NCBI GenBank assembly: GCA_963969495.1
Contig: OZ018333.1
Location: 85,196,732 to 85,260,731 of the forward strand
Length of the DNA: 64,000 bases
Direction of reading: 5' to 3'
DNA from: Ceratothoa steindachneri
Lineage: Eukaryota > Arthropoda > Malacostraca > Isopoda > Cymothoidae
Part shown: positions 29,785 to 42,300 of the stretch, piece by piece
Position numbering within the stretch: position 1 is the first letter of the stretch
Layout of the letters: each line of letters begins with the position of its first letter
Notes under the pieces: generated by a model
What the model was told of the DNA's origin: nothing
Database searches by the model: none
The model's input: the letters and a program-made list of their open reading frames with translations, nothing else
Position numbers and translations under genes: made by a program

Positions 29785-32700
29785 CTATAAAAAAATAATA
29801 AAGGATATAAAAATAACAAAACAAGGATAAAAAATAATAGAAAAGCAAAAAAGGAAAGAAGAAAGCATGCTTCTGCGTCGAGGGGTATGCCTGACCCCGC
29901 CCCCCGAAGCAGGATCATGCAACCTACAAAAAAAAATTACACAAGGTAAAATAAAGTGGAGGCCTAAAGACATAATGTCCATAAGTCGGTGTACACAAAC
30001 CCGTCCCGAGTACAATGGACAAACTGTAGCGACCACGTTCGTCCGGGACAGGTAACGGGCGCGGAGATCACCCAGACTGGGACATAACAAGAATGCGCCG
30101 AGCAGTATGGGGGACAACGCAGTCAACACAATATGGTGCAGGCGAGAGCTCCATCATATGACGGGGCGTCCCGCGAGTGTGCCCAATTCGGGAGACGACA
30201 GAAAGGAAACCTGAAGCCTTCGCGGCATTGAGGGGGTAGGTCCATGGGAACAGTCGCGGCGCAATGACAGGCAATTTTAAGTTCCTCTCTACCGTCTCCA
30301 ATCTTAATTGCCAAGCAGCCCAGAGAAGTACCGTATCCGTGCCATGTAATCGATGTAAGGAAGAGCAAATGCTGGCCTGGACGCCAAGTCGTGGCGGACT
30401 CTTTGGCGCCCACAATCCTTACATGTATAGGAACCCACTAAACATAATTTCTACATCCGACCGACTCTCAAAAACAATGACGTCAGGGATATCGATAAAC
30501 CCGGGGGATACGGAAATTCCAATGCCCCGAGAGCACTCAGGGCGCTTTGTGAGGCGTTATTAATGGCAATCTGCTTTCTGAACCGGGCAGGTTGCGTAAT
30601 CTCCGGCATCGAGTGGTGTATTGCAACCAGCTCGCACATTAGGACAAAAGCATAGCCTGGCAGAGCCCCGCTGACTTTAATCAGAAGGACGGCGTAGAAA
30701 CAGAACCCCTCCTGGGAATTTGAGCTATCCCTATACACTGGCTCGGATCAAAGGGTAACAGAAGTGTGCTCCAAAAAGGTCGAACGCAATACTCCCGGCG
30801 CTGTACAAGGTTTGGAAGAAGAGGCGTAGCGACAAATAGTCAAATTTCGTACCTCTCCAGGGTGTCATCCTAAGCAGATCCAGGGGTGCCAACGGCCCGA
30901 GACCTATACCTAGAACTCAAAGGAATTTCCTGGCCCTAAACTCAAAGAGCTTAGGGTATGACTGGTGTATCTCGGCAGCATAGGCATCGTAGACATGATG
31001 GGGAATGTAGTGAGATCTGTTGGCGACTGAGGGAGGCACCGGGTTCAGGCGTATAGGCGGGTTATGAAATGTGCACGGCGCAAAGCGAGTAGCATCTCTC
31101 CAGCATCGACTAGTAAGCTCTCAATAGGGAAAGTGCGGAAGACACCAGTGGCCAGGCGAAGGCCGGTGTGGTGGATCGAGTTCACCTTCCGCAATACATG
31201 CTCGGCTGCGGATGCATAAAACTCGTATCCGTAGTAAAGCTTCGAACAAACAAAGGATCGATAAAGAAGTAAGGCTCCAGGCGCTGAACGTCACCGAGCG
31301 AAGAATATCCAGGACGCGGCTACAAAAGACATTAAGGCTGCGAATATGAGCCTCACAAGTGAGACGTCGGTCAAATACATGAGCAAGGAAACGGTGCGAT
31401 TCAACCACTTCCAGGCGTACCCCATTAAGAAACAAGTCTGGGTCAGGGTGGAGGCGTGGATGGCGGCAGAAGTGCACCACCTTAGTCTTAGTCAAGGAAA
31501 ACCGAACCTGTGCGTTTCGGCATAGCGAGAGAAGCGGTTGAATGCCTGTTGGAGTTGACGCTCAAGTTAGCATCTGGGCCGAGAAAAAAGAGATCCAAAG
31601 GTCGTCTGCGTAGAGCGTAGCGAGAACACCTTCTAGAGGCACCAAGGTGATGCCGTTGATGCTCAGGACAAAGAGTCTGACATTGACGACACTTTCCTGA
31701 GGGAGACTCTATTCCTGCTCTATTAGCCTGAGAGGGATCCCCCCACCCGTACGTGGAATCGACGATCTCGCAAAAATTCAGTTATAAAGATTAGGAGGCG
31801 TGCCCTCGCCCCCATCGTGTGGAGAGTCTCCATGATACCGTATCGCCATGCGGTATCATAGGCCTTATCCAGATCGAAAAACACCTTGGCGTAGTACTGT
31901 CTACGAAGGAAGGCCTCGCAGACGGCATTTTCCAGTCGGAGCAGAGTATCCGACGTGAAGTAGAACTTGCAGAAGCCACACTGTGTAGAAGACAGATGGC
32001 CTCCGCTGTCCAAAAAAAAGGGTAATCTAACATTTACTAATTTTTCCATCAACTTGCACACGCAAGAGGTTAGAGATTGGGCGGAAATCGGCCGGAGTAG
32101 AGTGATCTGTCCCCAGGTTGCGAAAGGCGAAAACAGTAGCGATTCGCCAGGAATACGATCCGGGAGAAGACCCTCCACCGAGGTTCTCTTAAACAAATTT
32201 TGCAGAAAGGCCATGCCTCACTCACCCAGGTGTCGGAGCATGGCATACGGGACATAATCCGGACCAAGGGCAGTGTCCGCGCACGAAGCAAGAGCGGAAC
32301 GCAACTCACTCACAGTAAACCTGTCGTTGAAGGGTTCTCTGCCTCTGCAGGTAAAGTCCAATCGGCGGCCTTACGAGACATCACGACGTGCAATCGTTCG
32401 GCAGGGCTAATAGCGCATGTAGTTATAGCGTTTCTACTTGAAGGCAGCCTCAAACTCAGGTGACGACCACGGGAGTGGTCGGTGTGCTAAATGGCCATAC
32501 CTTCTAGGTATAGTAGCCAGGCCCACGGGAATGATGTTGCCGGAGAAGAACTCAACGGCCTCATCTACCGACCTAAACGCCTCGACTGAGATAGAGAATT
32601 CAGTCATTTCCTGAAATGCAGACCACCGCGCGTACAAGCCAAGCATAACTGGGGTAGGATCTCTGGTGGCAGCGGCCCAGAAAATGATATTTGAATGGGT

Positions 32701-33420
32701 AAGTGATCACTACCATGTAGGTGATCGACCACTCCCGAATCAATATCGGGCTGTGCATCCGGAGAACACAAAGATAGATCGAGGCAGGAAAATGAAGCGG
32801 TTCTCGGGCAGTGATGCGTAAACTCATCCACATTTAGGACACCCATCTCAAGCTTCTCGATCAGGTCGGAAAAAACTTGACCCGGGGATTGATTGAGTAG
32901 TCTCCCCAGAGAGGGTGACTACCGTTTATATCTTCGAGCAATAGATAGGGCCTCCGCAACCGTTCCACGATGCGGCGGAAGTACCCCGCGTCGAAGTCAG
33001 CTGACGGTGGAATGTACGCGGAAATAACAGTATACCTCCTATCAAGGTACAGCTGCACAGCTACTGCCTAAAAGAAGTTATTTAAAACGAAGAAAAGAAC
33101 GGAGACATCATGCCAGGTGAATATCACGCATCCTCCCGCCAGGCCTCCATCCTGTGGTGGTGGGGTCGCAAAAACCCTTATCCCGGAGAGGGTGGGCAGG
33201 GGGCATGCGCCCAGCATAGTCTACTGCAAAAAGATAGCTAACGGGGAACGGGACGAGACGAGCCTCCGCAGCTCCTCCCAGTTTGCCGGGAGTCCATGGT
33301 AATTACATTAAAGGAATATGCCCTCCTGGCATAGCTCGGAGGAGACGCGGGAAACGTCTTCGACGAGAAGACCCTCACGGAAATGGCCGTATGCTTCTCG
33401 GAGGCAGAACCCAAGGCGCT
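29785..33420 (-). pseudogene. LINE ORF2 remnant of copy iii
   Basis: The endonuclease shows AYIPPSADFDAGYF and LHGSDHLPIQISF. The RT shows AQSLTSCVCKLMEKLVNVRL, FFDLDKAYDTAWRYGIMETL and a YADD box (about 31,600). RNase H and a C-terminal CDDCVVP-like Cys/His region are present with stops. There are many frameshifts. It is moderately old. Confidence 0.8.
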
Positions 33421-33439
33421 GTTGGCCGAACAATGCGCT

Positions 33440-35093
33440 AAAGGTGCTGTTGCCTTCGAGGACTTATTGGGGAGGTTGGGCTCGCCATGCGAGTCTTATC
33501 CTCCCTCCGCCTCGAAACCTTAAGCATGAGTGCAGCTTTGGAGGCGAAGGGCCCTCTTTTCGAGGATCTACCGTCTCCGAGCCACCCAGCCCACCACTAA
33601 GGGTGGGCGAAGAAGCCGAAGCTCCTTTGTTGCTGTCCTCCTTTCAGGGGTGCAGCTTTAGGAACCCGGGAAGATGGCCTGGCAACCAACTTCAGGGGAG
33701 TTACCGCTTACTGTGAGTCTAACGACTCGGTGGAGGCGCGTGGCCGTTTCGCCTTACGGTAAACAGTCACGCTGGGGCAGGGAGAGGGAGTCCTGGCTTT
33801 AGCTAGGGCTGTGTGTGAACCCTGTGTGCCGCACGATTTACCAGAAGAGAGCCTGGGTTGAGTAGAATCAGCAGAAGAGCTCCGAAAGGCGCGGAAATAA
33901 CCGTGGTCGTTGGTCTGGATGGGCCAGGAGCAGAGGGTGTGTTTTTAAGCATTGAGGCTTAAAACGTCCCACGCAGAGCTGAGCGCGCGGATTGAGAGAC
34001 GCTCCTGGGACTGAACGGCCAGGATTACTTTCTCAAGGAGATATGCACCATATTGCTTCGAAGAAGCAGGGTGCGGTTCTTCGCAATTGACACACTAGGA
34101 CACACACGATTTGGACTTATCATATGCGGCCTTGGAACAATTTACACAGACTTTGTGGTGCCGACTTTGCACGTCTACATGAGCGATTCGTATGGCTGAA
34201 GCGGTGACAGTAATAGCACTTCCGCGGCAATAGAACGAATGCCTTCACGCAGTAGCGGTACCAACCGACACGCACCAACTCAGGGAGCTTGTCACAGCCG
34301 AATGTGACGAAGAGTGTAGGGGTGGGTCTCGAGGGCTCTCCCTGTTTTCTCATCGACATTGACGCCCCGTGTTCGGTAAGCTCTAGAGTGATATCTTCTA
34401 TGGAGTAGTCAATGAGTTCCCTCGCATAAACTACTCCTTTCACAAAGTTCATGGTAGAGTGCGGCGTCACTCTCAGCGGGGTGCCATCAAGTGTCCGAAG
34501 AGAACTTATCTTGGCCGCCTCGGGGGAATCCGCTGCATTCGCCAGGAGGCTCCCGTCCGAGAAATGAGTCACCTTTAGCTCTCTACCAATCATACTAGCT
34601 AAAGCTCTCCTCTGATAGATCATGTTGCCCTTAGCCAACATGCTGCCCTCAGTGGAGCTAATAACGAGGAGGTATTTGAAGCCAGCGGGTTCGAAAATGC
34701 CGGGTAATCTCTAAATGAGGGGCCCTGATGTATTTGAGCTTCGCTCTGCGCACTAGCACTTTTGTTTATAGTCAGGGGCTCTGCACCTGGATGGAAGGGG
34801 GGTGCAGAGGGGCTGGATGTGCCGATTTTGGCTTGGTCGCTTACCGAAGTGACAGCTGACCCATCTGTCCCCGCAGCACCCGCAAATGGAGAGGATCCCC
34901 GAGTCTTTTTAGTCTTTTTTTTTTTTTTAGGAGAGGATGACAAGAAATGAACCCTCTTCTCCCCTCCGCCAGCAGGAGCCCCCAGGCCGGATGGACCGGA
35001 CTCAGCAAGGTCCTTCTCAGAGATGGAGAAGGTCCTGGCAGTCGTAAGGGCACCGTTCGGAGGAGGAGATCCCTCCCCTCCTCGTACTGCCAT
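33440..35093 (-). pseudogene. LINE ORF1 remnant of copy iii (gag-like, CCHC knuckles)
   Basis: The RNA-binding ORF1 protein of this family. Segments: FSISEKDLAESGPSGLGAPA (35,020), a Lys-rich stretch (KKKKKTKKT), then MLAKGNMIYQRRALASMIGR (34,641), MNFVKGVVYARELIDYSIED and one zinc knuckle CYYCHRFSHTNRSC (34,170-34,210). The second and third knuckles are only partly readable. Frames are broken at about 34,100 and 34,650. Confidence 0.75.
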
Positions 35094-35394
35094 GCAAACC
35101 CATGCAGAGGGTTTTTTTTCTTAAGGGACTATCTGGCAACTGCCCACATGGGCATAAGTGTCCGCAAACAAACAGCCTAGTTCTAGGCTACTTTGAAATA
35201 AAAATTTGAAAAGAAAACAACGATAAAAAGATGAAAATGAGGAAGCAAGATCCGGCGTCGGGGGGGAGGTTCCCCTGCACCCGGCGTAGGAGCGTGGGAC
35301 CTAGAAAGAAAACAATAACAAAAAATAACAACAAAACCTAGTTATATAAAAGGGAGAAGGCTGGCCTCCCTCAAAAAGTCTATCAGTCAACCAG

Positions 35395-38300
35395 TCATGG
35401 TGCACGCACTCGTCCCGAGTACAAGGGACAGGCGGTAGCGACCTCGCCCATCCAGGTAGCGGGACAGGTAACGTGCGCGAAGATCACCCAGACTGGGACA
35501 TTCGACAAGAATGTGCCGAACAGTCTGGGGGACGACGCAGTCCTCACAATAGGGCCGCAGGCGAGCACTCCATCAAATAGCGATGCGTCACAAGAGTATG
35601 TCCGATTCGGAAGCGTCAGAAAAGGATCTAAAGCCGTCGCGGCATTGGGGGATAGGTCCATGGGAACAGTCGCGGCGCAATGGCACGCAACTTTAAGTTC
35701 CCTTCGACCGTCTCCCATCTTCTTTGCCAAGCAGTCCGAAGAGCTTCCCGTATTCCTGCCATGTAGTCGGTGTGAGGAAGAGCGAAACGCTGGTCCGGTC
35801 GCAAAGTCCTCGCGGACTTATGGCGCCCTCATTCCCCGCAATTCCTTCATGTCCAGGAACCCAGCAGAAGATAATCTCGACATCCGCCAGGCTCGCCAAA
35901 ACCGTGGGGTCACGGATATCCCGAACCAGGGGATGCGGAGATTCCAATACCCAGAGAGCACTCAGGGCGCTTTGTGAGTCGCTATAGATCACAATCCGAT
36001 CTCCACACCGGGCACGTCGTGAGATCTCCCGTACCGAGTGGTGTATTGCCACCAGCTCAGCCGTGAAGACAGACGCAGCGCCACGCTGACTTTAAACAGA
36101 GGAAATATGGCGTGGAAGCCGACCCCCCTCTTCGACCTTGGAGCCATCCGTATACACTGGCACGGTTCCAGCGTGACACAAGGTGTGCTCCAAAAAGGTC
36201 GAACGCAATACTCCCGGGGCTGTACAGGCTTTGGGAGCAGAAGCGTGGCGACAAATAGCCAAATGTGGTACTCTGCAGGGTGGCGTCCTGGGCCAAACCA
36301 GGGGCGCCACCGGCCCGAGAGCTATACCTAGCTCCCGAAGGAGTTTCCTGGCCCTAAAAACGAAGAGTTTAGCCCTAAATTTGGGTTTAGGGTATGACTG
36401 GAGTCTCTCGGCGGCATAGGCACCGTCGAGATCAGCTGCGGATGCAGTGAGAGCTGTTGGCGACTGAGGGAGGCACCGCGCTTGCGCGTAAAGGCAAGCG
36501 ATGCACTGCACGCGGCAAAGAGCGAGTGGCATCTCCCTAGCATCGACTAACAGGCTCTCAATGGGGGAAGTGCGGAAGGCACCAGTCGCAAGGCGAAGGC
36601 TGGTGTGGTGTGGTGGATCGAGTCCACCTTCCGCAATAAACGCTCGGCAGCGGATGCATAAAACTCGCATCCGTAGTCGAGCTTCGAACGAACAAAGGAT
36701 CGATATAAAAGTAGGGCAGTAGCCCTATCAGCGCTTCAAGCGCTGAACATCACGGAACGGAGAATATCCATGGCGGGTACAGGAGACCCTAAGGGTGCGA
36801 ATATAAGCCTCCCAGGTGAGGCATCGGTCGAATACAAGATCAAGGAAAGAGTGCTATTCAACCACATGCAGGCGCACCTCATTAATAAACAAATCTGGGT
36901 CGGGGTGGAGCCATGGATGGCGAAAGAAGTGCACCACCTTAGTCTTGGCCAAAGAAAACTGAAACCTGTGCTCTTCGGCATAGCGAGAGACGCAGTTCAA
37001 TGCCTGTTGGAGTCGACGCTCCAGAGTTGGCATCTGGGCCACGCCAAAAGAGATCGAAAGGTCGTCCACGTAGAGCGTAGCGAGAACATCTTCCGGCAGC
37101 ACCGAGGTGATGCCGTTGATGCTCAGGGCAAAGAGAAGATACTGAGAACACTTCCCTGCGGGACACCCTCTTCCTGCTCCTTTGGGCCGGAGAAGGCTCC
37201 CCCCCACCCGTACGCGGAATCGACGATCTCCTAAAAATTCAGATATAAACATTAGGAGGCGTCCCCTCGCCCCCATCGTTTGGAGAGTCTCCATGATACC
37301 GTATCGCCATGAGGTATCATAGACCTTCTCGAAATCGAAAAACACCACCGAGTAGTGCTGTCTACAAAGGAAAGCATCGCAGAAGTCATTTTCCAGTCGG
37401 GGGCAGAGTATCCGACGTGGAGTGGAACTTGCGGAAGCCACACTGTGCAGAAGACAGATGGCCTCCATTTCCAGGAAAAAGGCTAATCTAACATTTACCA
37501 ATTTCTCCATCAACTTGCACAAGAAAGAGTTTAGAGAGATTGGGCCAAAACCGGCTGGAGTAGAGTGATCTCTCCCCGGTTTGCGAAAGGCGAGCACAGT
37601 AGCGAGTGACCAGGAATCTGGGAGGAGACCCTACACCCAGATCCTGTTGAACAAATCTAATAGAAAGGCCATGCCTCGCTTACCCAGGTGTCAAAGCATG
37701 GCGTATGGGACATCGTCCGGGCGATGGGCGGTGTCCGCGCACGAAGCAAGAGCGGAGCGCAACTTACTCACAGTAAACCTGTCGTTGAAGGGTTCTCCGC
37801 CTCTGCAGGTAAAGTCCAGTCAAACTTTCCGCGACATCACAACGTGCATTGAATGCTGGCGGAAAAGCATCCCTGCTATAGAATGCGGAGTAAGCGGTCG
37901 CGAAGTATTCCGCCAGGGACGCGGGGTCCGAAGAACTCAAGGGCCTCATCTACCGACCTAAAACTAGTCGACTGAGATAGAGAATTCAGTCATTTCCTGA
38001 AATGCAGGCCACCGCGCGTACGCGCCTAGCACCATCGAGGTGGGCTCTCAGACGGCCGTTGCCCTAGAAATGATATTTGAATGAGAAAGTAATCACTACC
38101 ATGAAAGTCATCGACCAACCCCCCAATCAAAATCAGGCTGTGCATCCGAAGAGCACAAAGATAGAACAAGGCAAGAAAATGAAGCGATTCTCGGGCAGTG
38201 ATGCGTAAACTCATCCACATTTATGACACCTATCTAAAGCTTTTCGATCAGATCGGCAAGGACTTGTCCCCTGGGCTTTATTAAGTAATCTCGCCAGAGA

Positions 38301-38715
38301 GGATGTATGCCGTTAAGATCTCAAAGCAAGATAGAGGGCCTCGGCAACCGTGACACGACGCAGCGGAAGTCCCCCGCGTCGATGTCAGCTGACGGTGGAA
38401 TGTTTGCAGAAGTGATAGTATACCTCCTATCTAGGTGCAGCGCACAACCACCGCCTACAAGAAGGTATCTAAAGTGAAAGGAAGAACGGAGACATCATGC
38501 CAGGTGTAAACCGCGCATTCACCAGCCCGGCCATCTCGTGGTGGTGGGGTCACAAGACCCTTATACCCCAGGAGGGCGGACAGGGGACACGCGCCTAGCA
38601 TGGCCTCCTGCAGAAAAATAGCTAACAGGGAACGGGACGAGACGAGCCTCCGCAGCTCCTCCCAGTTGGCCCGGAGTCCAAGGCAATTCCAGTGAGGGAA
38701 TATGCCCTCCAGGCC
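35395..38715 (-). pseudogene. LINE ORF2 of copy iv (endonuclease, RT, RNase H, Cys/His end)
   Basis: Endonuclease start near LGLEGIFPHWNCLGLRANWE (38,710). The RT keeps PISLNSFLCKLMEKLVNVRL, FFDFEKVYDTSWRYGIMETL and LYVDDLSISFG (about 37,060), so the catalytic Asp pair is intact. RNase H: VYTDGSK (36,150), AELVAIHHSVREI, IYSDSQSALSAL and WVPGHEGIAGNE (35,860), with all acidic positions visible. Frameshifts near 36,670 and 36,090 and a stop near 36,440 break it. RNase H in ORF2 places the family in the I group, although automatic annotation often calls such proteins jockey-like. Confidence 0.8.
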
Positions 38716-38729
38716 TAGCTCGGAGAGGC

Positions 38730-41162
38730 GGGGGCCCTCTTCGAAGAGGAGACCTTCACGGGAATAGTCGTACGCTTCCCGGAGGCAGAAACCCGGGCGC
38801 TGTTGCCCGGACAAGGCTCGCTATGCGAGTCTTTTCCCCTTTCCGCTTCGAAACCTTAGGCGGGCGTTGCGGCTTCGGAGGCGGAGGGGGGCCCTCTTTT
38901 CGAGGAACCACCGTCTCCGAGCCACTCAGCCCACCACTAGGCGTGGGCGAAAGAGCAGAAGCTCCTTTATTGATGGACCGTAAGGTCTCCTAGGGTACCT
39001 TCTTTCCTTGTTATTGCTGTCCTCCTTTCGGGGGACAGGTTTAGCAACCCCGAAAGATGTCCTGGCGACCAACTTCAGGGGTGTTGCCTCCTGTGAGTCC
39101 AACGACTCGGTGGAGGCGCCGCCGTTTCGCCTTACGGGAAACGGTCACGCTGGGGAAAGGGGATAAGGGAGCCCTGGTTTTAACCGGGGCTGGGTGTGAA
39201 CCTTTTTTGCCGCCCGCTTTACCAGGGGAGCGCCCGGGTTGAGTAGAACCCGCAGAAGGGATCTGAATAGGCGCAAAACAACCGTGCTCGTTGGCCTAAA
39301 TGGGCCAGGAGCAGAGGGTGCCTTTCTAACTATTGAGGCATAAGACGTCCCAGGCAGAGCCGGGCGCGCCAGGACCAAGTCCTTAGCCTCGCGGAATGAG
39401 AGTCGATCCTGGGCCTGAACGGTCAGGATTTCGTTCTCAAGGAGATATGCAGCACATTGCTTTGAAAAAGCGGGGTGCGGCTCTCCGCAATTGACACACT
39501 TGGCCACACACGATTTAGACTTATCGTGTGCGGCCTTGGAGCAATTTACACAGACTTGTGATCCCGACTTTGCACGTCTACATGAACGATTCGTATGGCC
39601 GAAGCGGTGACAGTAATAGCACCGCCGCGGCAGTAGCACGAAAGCCTTTACGTGGTAGCGCTACCAACCGGCACGCACCGACTCAGGGAGCTTGTAACAG
39701 TCGAACGTGACAAATAGTGTAGGGGGTGGGTCTCGAGGCCCCTTCCTGTTTTCTCATCACACATTCGACCTTGACCGTGCCATGGTCAGCCAGCTCTAAG
39801 GTGATATCCTCTATGGAGTAGTCAACGAGTTCCCTCGCATAAACTACTCCTTTCACAAAGTTCATGTTAGAGTGCGGCGTCACACTCACCGGGGTGCAAT
39901 CAAGTGTCCGAAGAGCAGATATCTTGGCCGCCTCGGAGGGATCCGCCGCACTCGCCAGAAGGCTCCCGTCCGAGAAACGGATCACCTTCGGCTCTCTACC
40001 AATTACACTAGCTAATGCTATCCTCTGATGGATCATGTTGCCCTTGGCCATCATGCTGCCATCAGTGGAGGGAATAACGAGGAAGCGTTTGAAGCCAGCG
40101 GGCTAGAAAACGCCAAGTAGCCTCTGAATGAGGGGTCCCGATGTTATCGAGGCTCCACCCTGCGCTCTTTTCGTCTTAGTCATAGTCGGGGGCTACGCTC
40201 CCGGGGGGGCAGAGGTTTTGGATGTGCCGATCTTGGCTTGGTCGCTTACCAAAGTCGAAGCAGACCCATCCGTCCCCGCAGCCCCCGCGGATGGAGAGGA
40301 GCCCCGAGTCTTCTTACTCTTCTTCTTATTTTTTTTATTTTTAGGGGAGGAGGGTGGAGAATGAACCCGCTTGTCCCCTCCGCCGGCAGAAGCCCCCAGG
40401 TCAGATGGACCGGCCTCAGACAGGTCCTTCTCCGAAATGGAGAAGGTCCTGGCAGTCGTAGTGGCACCGGTCGGAAGAGATCCTTTCCCTCCTTGTACTG
40501 CCTTGGAAACCCTAGCCGTTTGAGGAGGACCTTGCGTAGGGGCGGATTCGGGTTTGGTGCTTGGCACCGAGCCAGGATTCCCCCCGATGGAAGTCCCTAC
40601 CGTCTAAGGCTGGGTTGTCTCAAGGACCATGTCTATCTCAGGAGGCCTCCAGTTGGCCATCGTCCCCCAGGACATCGCAGATCCCGTTGGCATCATTGTC
40701 ACTAGTCAGGTGTGGGGAGGCACAGGCCTTGACCCCGGCAAGGTTCAATATTCTTGCCAGCAGGTCTTTTGAGGGAAGCGACCGAAGGGGCGTGTAGTCC
40801 CTCTCCCCCCTAAGGGGGTTTGCCTTACTGAGCCGCTTCAATGGGGAGCAGTCGGCTATGGGCTGCCTGCTGGCTTTCTTGGCCGTCCCCTTGGAAAGAA
40901 AGGGAGGGACTGCCGCTGTAAACAGGGAGGTGCCCGAAAGCACCTCCAGAGAAGGGGGTGAGGGGGAGTCCCCTACACCCGTAGGTGTAGGAGAGTAAGC
41001 CTCCTCTCCGGTTAGAGAAGTTCGGAGGGTCCCCTGCACAAACACAGGGCGGGGGGGGGGCAGGGGACTTCCATTTTTTTCTTTGGAGCTGCGCGAGGGC
41101 GGCTCCGTCGATGTACAAGACGAAATTAAGGGGTGATTTTTAGTTTTATCATCATTGGGCAT
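38730..41162 (-). pseudogene. LINE ORF1 of copy iv (three-knuckle gag-like protein), frameshifted
   Basis: The start MPNDDKTKN is shared with the next copy (MPNDEKTKN at 54,262), which supports this ATG. Order: Pro/Ser-rich N-terminal half, Lys-rich nuclear-localisation-like stretch (KNKKNKKKSKKTRG, near 40,330), a central domain with GNMIHQRIALASVIGREPKV and FVKGVVYARELVDYSIEDIT, and then three zinc knuckles: CYYCHRFGHTNRSC, CVNCSKAAHDKSKSC and CVNCGEPHPAFSKQC (39,640-39,440). A Pro/Lys-rich tail follows. Frame changes near 40,600, 40,130 and 39,670 split it into four long pieces. Confidence 0.8.
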
Positions 41163-41686
41163 GGTGGCCCTAAATTTACAACGGGATGCAATAGCTCATC
41201 ACCCCTCGCAGTAGCCCACCCTGCAAGGGGTGCGTACAGGCCTGGCTGAGCCAGGTGCCGCCATTCAGGATCAACCCTCCCACATGGTGGCCTGACAGTC
41301 CATCGGCATGGCGGCTCCACCTTGGACACGGCGTAAAATTGATAGTGTGAAGAGAAAGGAAAAGGGATGTGAGGAAGGTATGGGTGGGGATGAAGCAGGT
41401 TGTTAAAAAAAAACCATCCCAAACCGGAGCTCAGGGGTTAGGGAACATTGTCCCCTCGCCCCTCAGCCCCAATCCGGGACTGTTGACTGAGAAGGTCAGC
41501 ATCTACCCTGTGAAATTAGAGGCTGACCAGAGAAAGTTGTGGGAGAGTTTTTATGAAAAGCGACGAAATAGGGAAGAAATACAGGCTGTCTGAAAGAAGG
41601 AGAAAAGGCTAACCTGGGGTCAGACGGGGTGCTTAGTCCCGTCAGCACGGTGGCCAGGATGGCAAATCGCTGCGCCCCTTACGGGG
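41163..41686 (-). other. 5' UTR of LINE copy iv
   Basis: Matches 54,263-54,789 of the other full-length copy over its whole length. It begins with the CCCCGTAAGGGG palindrome. In such LINEs this region holds the internal promoter; I can see conservation but no named promoter motif. Confidence 0.65.
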
Positions 41687-41889
41687 TTATAACCTTGAAT
41701 AGGGGTTTTCTTTTAATATTGATCGAAAGTACTTCGTCTCATTTGCTCATGTTCAAGTTTTGCTTTGATATTAAATTTTAATCCAGCCAAACTTTTTAAT
41801 TCTTATATATTAAATAAACACTTTTCCTATATAATTATATAAAAGTAAAAACTAAACAGAATTTAATTCAGTTAATACAAAAAGAAGCC

Positions 41890-42300
41890 TTAACTTTTAC
41901 TATCAGACATCACCATTTGCCATTCTGTAACTTCCTCTCCTTTTAAGTGTTTGTAGATTTTCACAGGTTTCTCATCTTTTTCACTCCCTATCTGTTTCTC
42001 CTTCTATTCCATATAAGTCCTATGAGGAAAACGACCTCTCTATTGCAACTGAACTAGCTGGACATGAATGTATGGACCCTAAAAATGCGCAAAATTCATC
42101 TTGCAATTTCTTTTCACTTTGTTTTTTCTTCTGCTTCACATTCATTATTGTCACCACTTGTTTGAAGAAAGGCTGGATTTAACTGACTCAGAAAATATGT
42201 TGGGTGACCATCACATAACTTTTGAACTTTACAGGCCTCCTTCCTTATCGACCTCTATGCCTATCCTTGAGCTAAATTCCATATAATCCAACTGCATAAT
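41890..42300 (-). pseudogene. hAT transposase C-terminal (dimerisation) remnant
   Basis: On the - strand: FCAFLGSIHSCPASSVAIER, then SFSS, and after a 1-nt shift GLIWNRRRNR*GVKKMRNL and KIYKHLKGEEVTEWQ, ending MVMSDSKS and TAA (41,890-41,892). The PASS..ERSFSS and RNRLG..K patterns are the hallmark of the hAT dimerisation domain. Two stops and two frame changes are present. Neither the catalytic core nor terminal repeats are seen. Confidence 0.6.

Larger units (their letters stand above)
29706..35110 (-). mobile_element. I/Jockey-type LINE copy (copy iii), 5' end lost
   Basis: From right to left: ORF1 (35,093-33,4xx), endonuclease (33,300-32,600), RT (32,310-30,990), RNase H (30,780-30,440), C-terminal Cys/His region (30,415-30,000) and 3' UTR with T-run (29,706-29,960). 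Its right edge meets the 3' tail of the next copy near 35,111. The endonuclease-RT linker is partly deleted (32,370-32,430). Confidence 0.85.
35112..41686 (-). mobile_element. Full-length I/Jockey-type LINE (copy iv)
   Basis: About 6.58 kb with both ends. The 5' terminus at 41,686 is the palindrome CCCCGTAAGGGG, also found at the 5' end of the copy ending at 54,789. A 5' UTR of about 520 bp (41,163-41,686) precedes ORF1 (41,162 to about 38,730), ORF2 (about 38,715-35,395), the 3' UTR and a T-run (35,112-35,119). Internal deletion: about 340 bp of the endonuclease-RT linker is missing near 37,930. I found no convincing target-site duplication. Confidence 0.85.

Noticed and set aside
35112..41686. 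Copy iv nested inside copy iii
   Set aside because: The sequence to the right of copy iv is not the missing 5' part of copy iii, and no target duplication was found; treated as a junction of unclear origin.
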